This document shows, piece after piece, positions 1 through 10,503 of a stretch of 27,717 bases of DNA; positions within the stretch are counted from its first letter, which is position 1, and each line of letters opens with the position of its first letter. Location of the stretch: the NCBI GenBank assembly GCA_000310025.1, contig FN649752.1:1858337-1886053 (forward strand), in the 5' to 3' direction. Position numbers and translations under genes: made by a program. The notes beneath the pieces are model-generated. The model was not told where the DNA came from. It searched no databases and worked only from the letters and a program-made list of their open reading frames with translations. Origin of the DNA: Ectocarpus siliculosus. Lineage: Eukaryota > Sar > Phaeophyceae > Ectocarpales > Ectocarpaceae.

Positions 1-346
1 TTCCACACAAAAAATTTTAATTCCAAAATCAATAAAAAAAAAAGATGATCCATATCCAGATGCCTAACAATAGAGCCGGTATAAAGGTACGGCAGCATAA
101 GATAAACCACAGGCAAAAACAGCTGATGAACTCAAATAAAGTAGAACAGTTTTATGCCTCTCTTGCAGTGCAGTAGTAATACTTATTGATTTTGAAATGA
201 TGGGGTTTATTGTGTACAAAAATTGTGTATGTGATGTTGAAGTACCCCCCCCCCCCCCCCCCTCCCCAAGCGCTCAAGGGACACATGGAACACCCCCGAA
301 CCACTGTTAAGTCCCCATATGGAACAACAACTCCCTTCCCCCTTAC
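1..346 (-). other. GOGAT intron 7 (partial)
   Basis: Sequence downstream of the GTAAGG donor at 346. I see no coding similarity to the glutamate synthase segment expected next, so the following exon lies outside the window. Apart from a C18 homopolymer at 245-262 it is AT-rich and unremarkable. Confidence 0.8.
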
Positions 347-3300
347 CTCAGAGGACAGGAGAACACGGTCGTCGTCGGTCACGTAGTACCGGGATGGGCG
401 GAGCCCGTTGCGGTCCAGCGTGGCCCCGATGTAGCGGCCGTCCGTGAAGGCCATCATGGCGGGGCCGTCCCACGGCTCCATGCTGCAGGAGTTGTACTCG
501 TAGAATGCGGCCTTGGCGTCCGAGAGGAACGGGTTGTCCTGCCAGGCCTCCGGCACCATGGACATCATCACCTGTTACGAATGCATCCAAGCAAAAGGGA
601 CAGGAGAGGGGGGGGGGGGGGGGGGGTATGATTGTGAGTTTTAGACAGGATGCGCAGACGTCAATTATGAAAATAGCTCCATTTGCATGATCGGAGACAA
701 AATGGAAGAGCCCAGCCACAAGAGCGGCATTCGAAGGAAACAAACACCGCACGACCCGTGCGAACCCACAACCTATGTGAAGCACGAGATACATACGTGG
801 ACGCAACTCAGCATGCACGAACACATCTCAAACATCCCCGCAAACGTGGGCGTGTGGTGCAGAACACGCACGCACGCAAGCAAACCCAAACACACCTCCG
901 GGATCTCTCGGTCGCCGGCCTTGACGCTGAGCTCAAGCACTGAGTCGAAGTTACCAGAGTCGGACATGTTGTCCGAGCAAGCGGGGAGTAGGTTTGCCGT
1001 CTCGTCGCCGAAGTACTCCGAGTGGAGCAGGCCGCCGCGGGCGTGCATCCAGTTCTTGTTGCCGCGCAGGGTGTTGATCTCGCCGTTGTGGCACATCATG
1101 CGGTTCGGCTGGGCGCGGTTCCTGTCCAGGGTTGTTATGGTTGGTGCATTGATGTTGGTTGTTATGGTTGGTGCATTGATGTTGGTTGTTATGGTTGGTG
1201 CATTGATGTTGGTTGTTACGGTTGGTGCATTGATGTTGGTTGTTACGGTTGGTGCATTGATGTTGGTTGTTATGGTTGGTGCATTGATGTTGGTTGTTAC
1301 GGTTGGTGCATTGATGTTGGTTGTTACGGTTGGTGCATTGATGTTGGTTGTTACGGTTGGTGCATTGATGTTGGTTGTTACGGTTGGTGCATTGATGTTG
1401 GTTGTTATGGTTCGTGCATTGATGTTGGTTGTTATGGTTGGTGCATTGATGTTGGTTGTTATGGTTCGTGCATTGATGTTGGTTGTTATGGTTGGTGCTT
1501 TGGCTCACAAACAAAGAAGCCGTGTGGTTGATGTTGTGCATTGTTGTTGGGGCTGTAGACAATAAGCCCTGTGACGTCTGCGACCCAGGTCCATTTCCCG
1601 CTAAACCAGTCCTCGCCGCAGCGAAAAGAGGCGTCCTTATGGGTGACGAGACCAAGACTGTATGCATAGTACGATCTGTATCCCAAAATCTAGAACGTGT
1701 GTGTGCCTACCATTGCGGGGGGGGGGGGATTCACAGTGTCCCGAACATTGGGTGAAAACGCCAACAATATAATCGCTGCCCGTGTAATCTAGTGCCTTTC
1801 CATTTTTCCTTTCCCCGCGTGTTTTGACAACGGGGGGGACACGCTCCACCGAGATCGTGCGAGGGTTTGGCCATTGCGCAAACGTTCAAGGAGGACGAAA
1901 ATTGTCTTAATTACTGAGTAAAAATATGTTTCCGATTGCTTGTCAGCTCATGTTGACGTTCTTGCTGTTGCCCTGGCGCTGTGTCTTGTGTCGTATTCGT
2001 GCTTTCCTGCGTGTATCCCGAGTTGTGGAGTTGCTACGGACGTTAACGTACTGTAGAGCAGGGAGCCTTTGTTTCTGTTCATGTTGGTGTTGGTTTTGCA
2101 AAAACAGCGCATCTGTTTCTCTCTCTTTAACTTTGTGCTACATTGTTTACCGCTAGGGAGGGCGTTGCGGATGTACGCCTACTCTTGTGGTAAGGCCGTT
2201 ACCAAATACAAAGAAACGTGTTGCGGAGCGAATGATGCGCCTTCTTGCTTTTCACTGCTCGTTCCCGTCCTTTTGTAGGGTTGTCCACCCCAGAACGGAA
2301 CCTACCACGAGGGGAAGGTGTTGGTGGAGAAGCGCGAGTGCACCAGGGCCAGATGGGACGTGAAGTCCGGCTGCTGAAGGTCCAAGTAGTAGGGCATGAC
2401 CTATGTGTGCAGTTGTCAAAATTAAGACAAAAAGAAGAGCGAAAACACCGGACAAAGACACTCATAAGAGAAACATTGAACACCGATAAATATGCACTTG
2501 GGGTGGGTTGTGTCCAATGAAGCACAACCGCATATGCATGTGTTTTGGTTGTGCGGGTAGAAGACGCATCCACCAAGGGAAAAGAGATCAAGTCACCAAG
2601 AACGGACCAAGACAGAAAACCGACATGAAATCTTACACAGGTCCGAACAGCACTCTTCTTGCCAACATGACGCGATATTTAAGACAACACCCATGTGGGT
2701 GGGTTGCCTGCCAAAAAAAACGACGAGCACGACCCAGCCTGCAGGAGACGCGCGAAGCGAAAACCATTCTTTCACACGCAACCTGCCGAAAAGAGAGTGC
2801 AGTAGAGAGCGCAGAAAACGTTTTCCCTGATTTCTGAAATTCTAACTCTAAATTTATAGACAAACAACAACATAATTCTCTCAGCCCACCTGCTCGGGCG
2901 ACAGCTGTCCCTTGTAGGTGATGGTCTTAGCGCTGAGGCTGCACACGTAGAAGCTCTGCGTGTCCGAAACCGTCAACACTGGGACGGAGTCGGCCTCCTT
3001 GGTGGCCGCCTGCAAATAAAACGAAACAAGAACAAATTCCAAAAAATTAAAAACAAGACAATGGGATCACTACGGCAGGGTTGGGGGGCCAAAAAACCAA
3101 AGGGGGAGAAACACGTTGATGCTAAGAAGGAAAGAAATAACAGCCCCGACGTCGTTACGACGGGCCGAAAAGGAAATGCCTCTGGACGGGCTAGGTCGGT
3201 GCGTGTACGTGATTTGCTACTGGTGGTCACACTGTACCCATGCATACATAATCAAACACAGAAAGCATCTCGCACACGGTACTTAATTCTCCCCATCTAG

Positions 3301-6300
3301 ATGCCTCAACGTGATCGAGGAACGCCAAAAACACCACAACCTACGCTACGTCTTTCGGTTTCAACCCTTCCTTGCTGTGTTTCTAGGTTAAATAAGTGGT
3401 GGGCCCGGTTTTCGCGACATGCCTTAGCGTCAGGCATGTCGCTATTGCCGGTATACCGGCCGATAAATAGTACTCTGCTAGATTCTTGTGGCCGTCATTC
3501 AGGGCATGATCCTAAACCGGACCCACCAATGCTCTAGATCAGACGAACACGGTAAGAGGGGTGGCGGGTGACTCCGGTGCGGCCGCCCGTCCCCTTACAA
3601 ACACAAACCCACCTTGCGGACGCGGTAGAGCTCGCGCTCGAAGTCCCAGCTAGGCCTCCCGTTCGAGTTCTCGACGAAGACCTGGACCACGTGGGGCTCC
3701 GTGCCCTTGGCCGTGTCTCCGATCATCGAGTTGTCGTAGGGCACGTCTCTCCACCCGACCACCTGGTAGAGTGAGTGGTTCGTGGGAAGACAGCAAAATG
3801 ATTCTACGGGTTTTCATGCTTTCAAAAGAGACAAAATCGTCATAAACGGGAGAGTATTTGTACTCAAGGGAGGCGGTGGTTTTCTCCCAATCCTCACTAC
3901 AGCGGAGCAATGGCAAAATTTGCAGTCCGCTACTGGGCTTGGGCTCGGTGTGTCATGTCGTGGCGGGTAGTCTAAGGTGCGCCTGAACGCTCGCAGAAAA
4001 GGACACCGACGTACATGCACAGTTGTGTCCATATGTTGATGTTGAAAGTCCAACCGAAAGGACAGCTTGCGGCTGAGTGCACACAAGATTGCAAAAGCAC
4101 TGAGAAGCGCTCTCTCGCAGAGAGTTGTAAGTGTTTCACCCGTTCGGTTATGGAGCAACAGCAGTGTCCAGAGGCGAACCTCGTAAAATTGATCCCACAC
4201 GTCTCCATTCCGAAGCGCCGCCGTTGTTCATGAAACGACGAACAAAGGAGGATACTTCACCACCCGGACATACACACACACGCACGCCTTCGGAGAAAGC
4301 AGGGTAGTGCATGGTTTGAGTCTTCGGAGTGGAACACGAGTGCCATCGGCAGGTGGGTCACAACAAACGGCGGTGTGTAGTGTACCCCGTATCGACCAAG
4401 GCCAGCAAACAAAGTAACGTCGCCAATTTCATACCCTTGTGTGCTATCTGACCATTTTTTGCCTTTTCCTGATTGCAGACAACGAGGGAAGCCAGCCCCC
4501 CGTAACGGTCGGGTCTGCATGCCCTGTCTGTGCCCTCAACACACAGATGTTACTTGAACCAGAACCCATGCTACTATACCGCTGTTGTTCATGTAACTAA
4601 CATGAGTACCCATAAATATCGACACAGAATTACTGTTGTTCAGGGTTCCCCGTGCTTGCGCAGCGGCAGGCTCAGCCTCAGCCGCAGCAACAGCGCGTTT
4701 TCTTTCGGCTTTTCATTTAGTTGTTCAAGCATTGTCACCCATCGTTTCCCATCATCCGCCCACTCTCGCTTCTCACGACGCTGAGGTCCAAACATCAATC
4801 CATGCACCAGTACTCAGTGGATACAAAACGTAGCTGGATGAAGGGACATACGCATAGGGGCAGACCACCGGAATCAGTCGCATGAGGAAGAAAGCAAGAG
4901 CGCACCAAAAAAAAAAAAAAAACTAGAATAAACACTCTTCACCGCGAGATGAGCGTGAGGTGGGCACCGCATGTCCCTGCACAACGTACCTTCATGCCGC
5001 GCTGCTTGCAGACGCGCTCAACGATAGCCTTCGCCTCCGGGATCGCGTTCTCGAACTTGGGCACGAAGATGTTCCCGACCGCGTACTCCCCCTCCGGCGG
5101 GAGCTCCCCGATCCCGGCCTCTTGGGCCGCCTTCCGGAGGAAGCCGTCCGGCACGGCCACCAGGATGCCCGCGCCGTCCCCCGTGTTCTCCTCGCAGCCG
5201 CAGGCCCCCCGGTGGGTCATGCGCACGAGCATCTCGTTCGCGTCGACGACGATCTGCAGAGAGAGACGGGGAGAGAGAGAGAGAGAGAAATAGAGATAGA
5301 GATAGAGATAGAGAGAGAGATAGAGAGAGAGGTAAGAGACAAGAGACAGACAGAGAAGACACACAAGAGAGAAACCGATGCCAGGGTCCACCATCGCTCA
5401 TCGAACGGTTTGTTGGCTAGCGCGGTCGAAGTTATTCTTGCCATCGGTAGAATACCCACAAGGCTCGGAGGCGTCTGCGTAGCACACAGGCGCACAAACG
5501 CCGACGCGACCGGTTGTGTCTCGAGGTCCAAGGCCACGCATTAAACATACTGTACTGTACCAAATTGAGAAACTGTTGGTGCACTGAACACTCGCCGGCA
5601 CGCGAAGCACGGGCGGTCTCATAAACAACATCGCCCACCCGCCATGACAAGAGATGAATTAACACATCAAAACTAACTACATACATCTTCTGTTCGGGGG
5701 CGGCGGTGCCGCCGGGGTTGACCACAGGGCGCACGCGAACAGCCGTCGTCTTTCTAAAAAATTCGCCGGCTGGACAAGCGCGGTGCAAAGTTCTACAGGC
5801 CTCTCTACACGTAGATGGCGGATTAGCAGGACTCATCTTCATGCTCTATTATTAGTAGTAGTTTCCATTCCCCGTTGGATTCCCTCCACGATCAAACAGG
5901 GAGCGAAAGTTGCGCCAAAACAAAAGAGGAATGGTTCCTTCAGCGCACGTTGTAACCGCCTGGGCCAACTGCAAAACGTCGTTGTCAGAGGGAGTTCAAC
6001 AAAACGCGCAACCCGAAGGAAGTCGAAATCCGGATGGTGCGCGCGTGAGCACACAAGCAAATTGAGAATGGTGAGAGCGCACAAGGTAAAACTTCATCCA
6101 CAAAGGCGCGGAAACAACCCAACCAATTCCAAAGGCGTCGCTTCGCTTGTGGAACCGTGTCCGTTCTCGTAAGGACCTTCAGCTTCATGACGTTGCCGCC
6201 GGCGTTTCGCAATTTCCACGACGCATGTCTCCACTACGGCGGTCAAAAAAAAGTTGTCCTGCACACAGGAATTTCTTACCACTTCTTTGGGTTTGTTAGA

Positions 6301-7696
6301 ACACAACAGCACCGACAGCTTTTCTTTTCGAACTGGAGACGTTGTGCTTCGTACGGAAAAATAACATTTCGCGGACCCGGCGAGGAACGAAACTAATTGC
6401 CGCGAATCATCTGCGGTGGTGGAATTGGAAACACCCCGCCGCCGGAAAGAACACTGACGATGTACTTTTTGACACAATAATACTCTTCAACAACAATAAA
6501 TAATCGTTCGTTCGTTCGTTCGTTCGGACTTGGGTGTATTTACGTACGGGAAGTACCATGGTACTTTTCCCGCGTTTCCCGTGTTCGATGCGACGTGTAC
6601 TCTTGCTGTTGTAGCGTTCTGCTTGAGGCGTTGTACGTCCATTCTTGTCGACATCCCGACACGAAACTGCTGTATGATACACGACATGCATCGCCAAAAG
6701 GTCAGAGGGGGTCGAATACCTCCTCCTCAAAAGTGACGCTAATTTATTTCCTTTTGCTGAGCAGGAGGTGGATGGTTGAGTAGGGACGAAACTACTGCTG
6801 AATCTCCATCCCACCCGCAGGATGCTGCTGTGTCTGCGCGGGTTGCTGTCCCTACACTACTTTCTTGCTGTATTTTTCCTACAGCAGTACGACCAGGCTT
6901 GCTCTTCGTCCGCTGCTTCTCTCTGTGTAGATACGATTCTGGGTGCTATCCAATAAAAATTGCGGCGTCGCAGAGCTCTCGATTGCTTCTCATCGACGAG
7001 GTATGGCCCGCAGAGCACGAAAGGGAAAGGAGAGGGCGTCTACATACATGTGCTACACATACACAGGGTTCATGCCGCCTGCAGTTGCAGTACACGAGAG
7101 AAGGTTCAGTCAGGCTCATGTGCGGCGGGAGGAGCGAAAAATGACTCTGCTGACGCAACAAGCACCGCACCCGGGAATGGATGGGTTCCACGTAACATTT
7201 GCTGTGCTGCAGCACGCCGACAAAATAAAACCACTTCCCTCCAGCACCAAATGACGGAGTACTGCCGTGTACCAGCAGGCTCTCGTCAGCAGCTTTCGTG
7301 CTGGAAACACGCTTGTCCCTGCGTCCCTTGGGTACTGGGGTCCCAAACAGAACGCCAGATCGAGCGACAAAAAAAAAACTTCCACGCATCGACACCTACC
7401 TGTCGAGACGCAACGCTCTTCATCTGCACGGCCAGGCCCACGCCGCAGGAGTCCTTCTCCAGCGCCGGGTCGTACAGTCCCACGCGCTTCGTGGGCAGCG
7501 TCCGCGGCCCCGCGAGGGGTCTGCCGCCCCTCCGATTTGGCAGCCTCGCCGCCCTCGCCGCCTCGTCCTCCGCCTTCGCCTTGGCCGCCCGCGAGGATTG
7601 TCGAGACGCCAGGAGCACCGTGCTCCTGCTCTTGCTGCTGCCCGGCAGCGGCCGGCGCACGCCGCCGCCGCCCACCGTGGCCAGATTACGTAACAT
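1..7696 (-). CDS. GLT1: Glutamate synthase (GOGAT), NAD(P)H-type, 5' part; seven exons, continues off the left edge
   Basis: Glutamate synthase transfers the glutamine amide to 2-oxoglutarate in ammonium assimilation. Minus-strand exons: 7696-7400, 5253-4990, 3762-3613, 3009-2890, 2400-2306, 1121-896 and 571-347. Joined, they give 459 residues in frame. All introns are GT-AG and phase 0, except the one after 2306 (phase 2, splitting a Trp codon). ATG 7696 is favoured because an in-frame TAA lies at 7708-7706. Residues 1-83 form an Arg/Ala-rich leader; C84 in DSCGVGL matches the nucleophilic Cys exposed by propeptide cleavage. Other class-II glutaminase landmarks are [16 protein letters not shown] (about 113-128), [18 protein letters not shown] (320-329), [20 protein letters not shown] and [35 protein letters not shown] resembles NADH-GOGAT more than ferredoxin-GOGAT. 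The leader looks mitochondrial, without a clear heterokont signal peptide. FMN, Fe-S and NAD(P)H domains would lie outside the window, so the cofactor type is inferred. Confidence 0.94.
245..267. repeat. C18 homopolymer followed by T and C4
   Basis: Eighteen consecutive C at 245-262, then T and CCCC to 267. In the minus-strand pre-mRNA this is a G tract about 80 nt downstream of the exon 7 donor of GOGAT. It is complementary to the tract at 608-626 on the other side of exon 7. Confidence 0.95.
608..626. repeat. G19 homopolymer
   Basis: Nineteen consecutive G, preceded by GGAGA. In the minus-strand pre-mRNA this is a C19 tract in intron 6, about 36 nt upstream of the exon 7 acceptor. It lies in or near the polypyrimidine region and is complementary to the tract at 245-262. 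Shorter G runs occur at 1717-1728 (12 G) and 26292-26304 (13 G). Confidence 0.95.
1131..1500. repeat. 27-bp minisatellite, about 14 copies, inside GOGAT intron 5
   Basis: A tandem array with a 27-bp period. Units differ mainly at two sites (TTATGG or TTACGG; TTGGTGC or TTCGTGC). Because the unit is a multiple of three and lacks stops in several frames, long artificial ORFs run through it (for example repeated CTNHNNQHQ on the minus strand). Here it lies in the intron, since exon 6 starts at 1121 and exon 5 ends at 2306. On the transcribed strand the array comes within about 10 nt of the 3' splice site. The rest of intron 5 (1501-2305) shows nothing else recognisable. Confidence 0.95.
2401..2889 (-). 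other. GOGAT intron 4
   Basis: GT-AG intron of 489 bp between the exon ending ...KGQLSPEQ and the exon starting VMPYYLDL. I see no further structure in it. Confidence 0.85.
3397..3528. mobile_element. MITE-like fold-back element in GOGAT intron 3
   Basis: The outer arms are TGGTGGGCCCGGTTT at 3397-3411 and its near-complement AAACCGGACCCACCA at 3514-3528, with one mismatch. Inside lie a perfect 10-bp inverted repeat (GCGACATGCC at 3414-3423, GGCATGTCGC at 3433-3442, 9-nt loop) and the 14-bp palindrome GCCGGTATACCGGC at 3447-3460. No coding capacity. A target-site duplication is not clear, so the mobile-element label is inference from the nested inverted repeats. Confidence 0.5.
3763..4989 (-). 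other. GOGAT intron 2
   Basis: GT-AG intron of 1227 bp. It contains an A-run at about 4906-4921 and otherwise only short open frames without protein-like features. Confidence 0.85.
5257..5337. repeat. GA / GATA microsatellite next to the GOGAT exon 2 acceptor
   Basis: A purine-rich simple repeat (GAGA and TAGAGA units). On the transcribed strand it reads as CT-rich repeats and runs directly into TCTCTGCAG, the exon 2 acceptor. It therefore serves as an unusually long polypyrimidine tract. Repetitive Ser/Leu ORFs across it are artefacts. Confidence 0.9.
5338..7399 (-). other. Remainder of GOGAT intron 1
   Basis: Most of a 2146-bp intron (5254-7399) between the propeptide/catalytic-Cys exon and the HRGACGC exon. 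It contains a (TTCG)n microsatellite at 6505-6527. Several ORFs of 60-150 codons occur on both strands, but none has recognisable composition, domains or splice logic. I see no nested gene. Confidence 0.7.
6505..6527. repeat. (GTTC)n tetranucleotide microsatellite
   Basis: Five to six copies of the 4-bp unit in GOGAT intron 1. A near-identical array occurs at 9676-9697, in the intergenic region upstream of the same gene. Confidence 0.9.
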
Positions 7697-7827
7697 GGTC
7701 GTGGCTTATCTGAGAGAGAGGTAGAGAGAAAGGATATGTGAGGTGTTGTGGGATCAACAAAAGTCACAGCAAAAACAAGGGTTGGTTGAAGGTCCGTACA
7801 GCCTGGAAGTGCGTGTGTTGCGTTCGT

Positions 7828-7833
7828 CAGCAG

Positions 7834-7870
<37 letters not shown>
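7828..7870. repeat. (CAG)n trinucleotide repeat upstream of GOGAT
   Basis: About 14 CAG units with one interruption (CAC), lying about 130-175 bp upstream of the GOGAT ATG in the presumed promoter or 5' UTR. A poly-Gln frame through it is not supported as a gene. Confidence 0.9.
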
Positions 7871-9295
7871 CACTTTGTCGTTTGTGTCGTCGAGAGAGTA
7901 GGAGGGCCAGAGATGTGGGAGGCAGAAGGAGAGAGGGAGAGGACCGCGGTGTCCTACAGTCCAGGTCTAAGAGGTAGTCCGTGGGGTCGAGATGTGACAT
8001 CCTCTCTACCTGCCAAGCAAAGCATCCAGCTGTGCTTCTTATGGCTGTATCGTATCTACCCTCTCGGAGATGACACAGGTGACAGGAGCGGTGAGTGCAA
8101 CATAACATGAACGATCAAACATTTATTTGTCCGTGCAGCGGCGGTGGGGCGGCGCTGGCCTCCTCTCTAGTGACACCAGTGGTACACGATAAGTAGAGTC
8201 AGGACGGTCGACTCGTCATGGCTCGGACAGAGGGCACAAACCAGCCCCGCGCATTTTAGCTTACGGGCGACGGAGCTGCGGTGCGCCCACATTGTTGGAG
8301 AGTGGGTCATACGATATCTCCAACGCAGCAGCGTCACCAGACACACACACCTTTGTATTCCGCTCTCTTCCCCAGAGCCCCTAGCTCTCTGCAGAGTCAA
8401 GCCGGCGTTCAGTGCTTCACCCTGTTGTGTTCTGATATCCGTGTCTAATGCTTGTACAACAATGGCGTCTGCGCGGTATGTGTTCGAGGGCGAATGGGGA
8501 CAGCAGTGCTCTCTCCTCCCACGCAAATGCAACGCAAAGACAGAAGTGCTTCTTCTCGAAAAGAGAGCGAAAAAGTGAAAATGTCGAAATGAAAATGTCA
8601 ATTATGTCCGACGATATCTAGTCCATCTGACGACGCCAAGGTTCATGAATTTTACTTGCCATATGCCCTGCATCAAGGCCACCGCGCCGCCCGTCGTTCC
8701 ATATCTTGGTGTCGCTTAACAGTAAGTACATAGTCACGCAGCGCAAAGACAGATGCTTATTGCAGCACCGCCGTTGCTATGCACATTACATGCGTTGTCT
8801 CAAGTTCCAACCGCTCTCAATTAAGTACAAAGGAAGATAGAGAGTGCACGATAACTGGTATACACGCAGTTAGTAGGTGTTGGGCCATACGCAGCAGCAC
8901 GGCGGTTGTATAAGAGTACACAGGACGTGGATGCGACAATGCAATGTTGATGAAGTATTGAATATCTTGTGTTATGTAATGTTTCGGACAAAGAGGTAGA
9001 GAAAAACATTCTTTTGAAGTCAAGTACTTACGTGCTGCCGGCTCATTACGTCACAACTGTCACTACCGTCGAAGACATGATACCACACAGTAATGAGAGC
9101 GAGTCTAACGCATACCAAGAAGACCGCTCTTCCTTGAAAAAATAAACAGCTGCTGTTCCTCGGCAGATGATATGGTTTAAATGACATGCTACCAACGCCG
9201 AGACCGAGCAATAGAAATGCTGTGCGTCTGCAACCCTGCTGTGCAAAAAATACCAACCGTAGTCCATTTATGTTGATGGGTTGTGTTTTGGTTCA

Positions 9296-9500
9296 GTTTT
9301 GGGGACGTACCTAAAGGTGCGAGTCAGCGCACAGGCGCGATCGATTTTCAAAGCGTAATTGCTCCACAACCAGGAGGGTGCGAGCGCCAACTGATACTTC
9401 TCAGGAAAGCTCTCGATGAGATGTTTCCAAAACGGCCCTTTTCGACAGTGATCACCCCTGTGCGCTGACTCGCAACCTTACGGTACCATCCAAAGCTCTA
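9296..9500. mobile_element. MITE-like element with about 45-bp terminal inverted repeats
   Basis: The core GCGAGTCAGCGCACAGG in the left arm (about 9318-9334) is matched exactly in reverse complement (CCTGTGCGCTGACTCGC) in the right arm (about 9460-9476). Similarity extends outward on both sides through GTACC, TAAGGT and TTTGG motifs, and inward to a shared GATC, giving arms of roughly 45 bp around a 110-bp centre. There is no coding capacity. Target-site duplication is unclear. A non-autonomous DNA transposon is the most likely explanation. Confidence 0.6.
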
Positions 9501-9510
9501 GGAAAAATAC

Positions 9511-9556
9511 GTACAAAAACACGGAAAGACTCGTTCGAGATATAACCACAGTCGAA
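9511..9556. repeat. Dispersed repeat, copy A
   Basis: Contains ACAAAAACAC, GAAAGACT, TTCGAGATATA and CCACAGTCGAA in this order. The same blocks recur in the same order and spacing at 23288-23339. It lies directly beside the inverted-repeat element at 9296-9500, so it may belong to a larger degraded repeat. Confidence 0.75.
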
Positions 9557-10503
9557 AGCTCTTGCACGACCAACCTTTTGTTGTGACATGCCATGCTCAA
9601 ACTATGCACACAATGCAGATGATGATGGAGGTTGTGAGGCAACGCCGACACACCCAATCAGCACACCACCAAGGCCGTTCGTTCGTTCGTTCGTTCGGTT
9701 GATTGACCACACGACTGGGTTGCATAGATGGATCGTTTCTGAGACAAGGTTAGTGGAGAGCAACATGATCCGACTTGAACTTTAAAAAACTTCGTGCCAT
9801 AGATGCGCCCCGTCACACCGACCACACCGCCGTTCGTTTCGGGGTGCCAAAAAGGAGGGACATTCCTCGCAGACATCACTCCGACGGCACAACCACACAA
9901 GCACAACTGCTGTGGCAACAGCTGTCACCCATCCATGTATTAATAGTTGGATGCAACCAGAGGCGGGAACAGCTCTCGTTCTGTTGCCGCCGTGCGATGG
10001 CCATCAAACAACCTTCTTCTACTATGGCTGCTGCTACACCGGCTCGCCAACGCGACAAACAACCGTCAAGTGTGGAGCAGTGTCCAGCCATCTTCGCAGC
10101 ACCAGCGCCAAAAATCCCCACGCACACGGGCACACCCCTCCCCGAGAACCATAATCAAATAGAGGCAGTTCACCAACTCACGGCTACAAACAACACATCA
10201 CGGGCACGCAAACTGCAATAGCCAAGCTCGTTGCCGAACAGGCAGGCTTCGCCGAAGGATGAATGACCAACCACCACGCGCCTTCCAGCACGTGTATCTA
10301 CGACATGTTGCTCTACGCAGGACCGCACGAGGCACTTGGAAGTCAACTTTGTACCTTTCAACAAACCATCACTCCCCACCTCTCCAAGCTACCCAGGTGC
10401 CCCATCATGGCGGAATATCAGTTCAGGTCGGCCACAACAACAACAGGGGGAAAAACAGCAGTCCGTGCGCTTCTTCTGCGGCAAAAACTCACTTGGAACA
10501 AGA

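Larger units (their letters stand above)
7697..10503. other. Intergenic region between the GOGAT 5' end and the NUP85 3' end
   Basis: About 2.8 kb without a convincing gene. The first part should hold the GOGAT promoter and 5' UTR (minus strand). A pyrimidine-rich stretch ending CTCTCTCAG about 12 nt before the ATG could be the acceptor of a 5'-UTR intron. The region also contains a CAG microsatellite (7828-7870), a MITE-like inverted repeat (9296-9500), a dispersed repeat (9511-9556) and a TTCG array. The part next to 10503 should be the NUP85 3' UTR. ORFs such as 9775-10221 look like chance frames. Confidence 0.7.

Noticed and set aside
1131-1500. CRISPR-like array
   Set aside because: The units are contiguous with no unique spacers and the setting is a eukaryotic intron, so this is a minisatellite.
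951-1667. Minus-strand ORF of 238 codons with repeated CTNHNNQHQ, and plus-strand ORFs with repeated VVMVGALML or CYGWCIDVG
   Set aside because: All are frames through the 27-bp minisatellite, which lies in an intron between two well-supported GOGAT exons. A stop-free unit of 27 bp gives long ORFs automatically.
6960-7724. Plus-strand ORF of 254 codons over the GOGAT first exon
   Set aside because: It is an antisense shadow. The minus strand carries the propeptide and catalytic Cys motif with a proper splice donor.
9775-10221. Plus-strand ORF of 148 codons in the intergenic region
   Set aside because: No recognisable motif, no splice logic and a composition like random sequence. A lineage-specific short gene cannot be excluded without RNA data.
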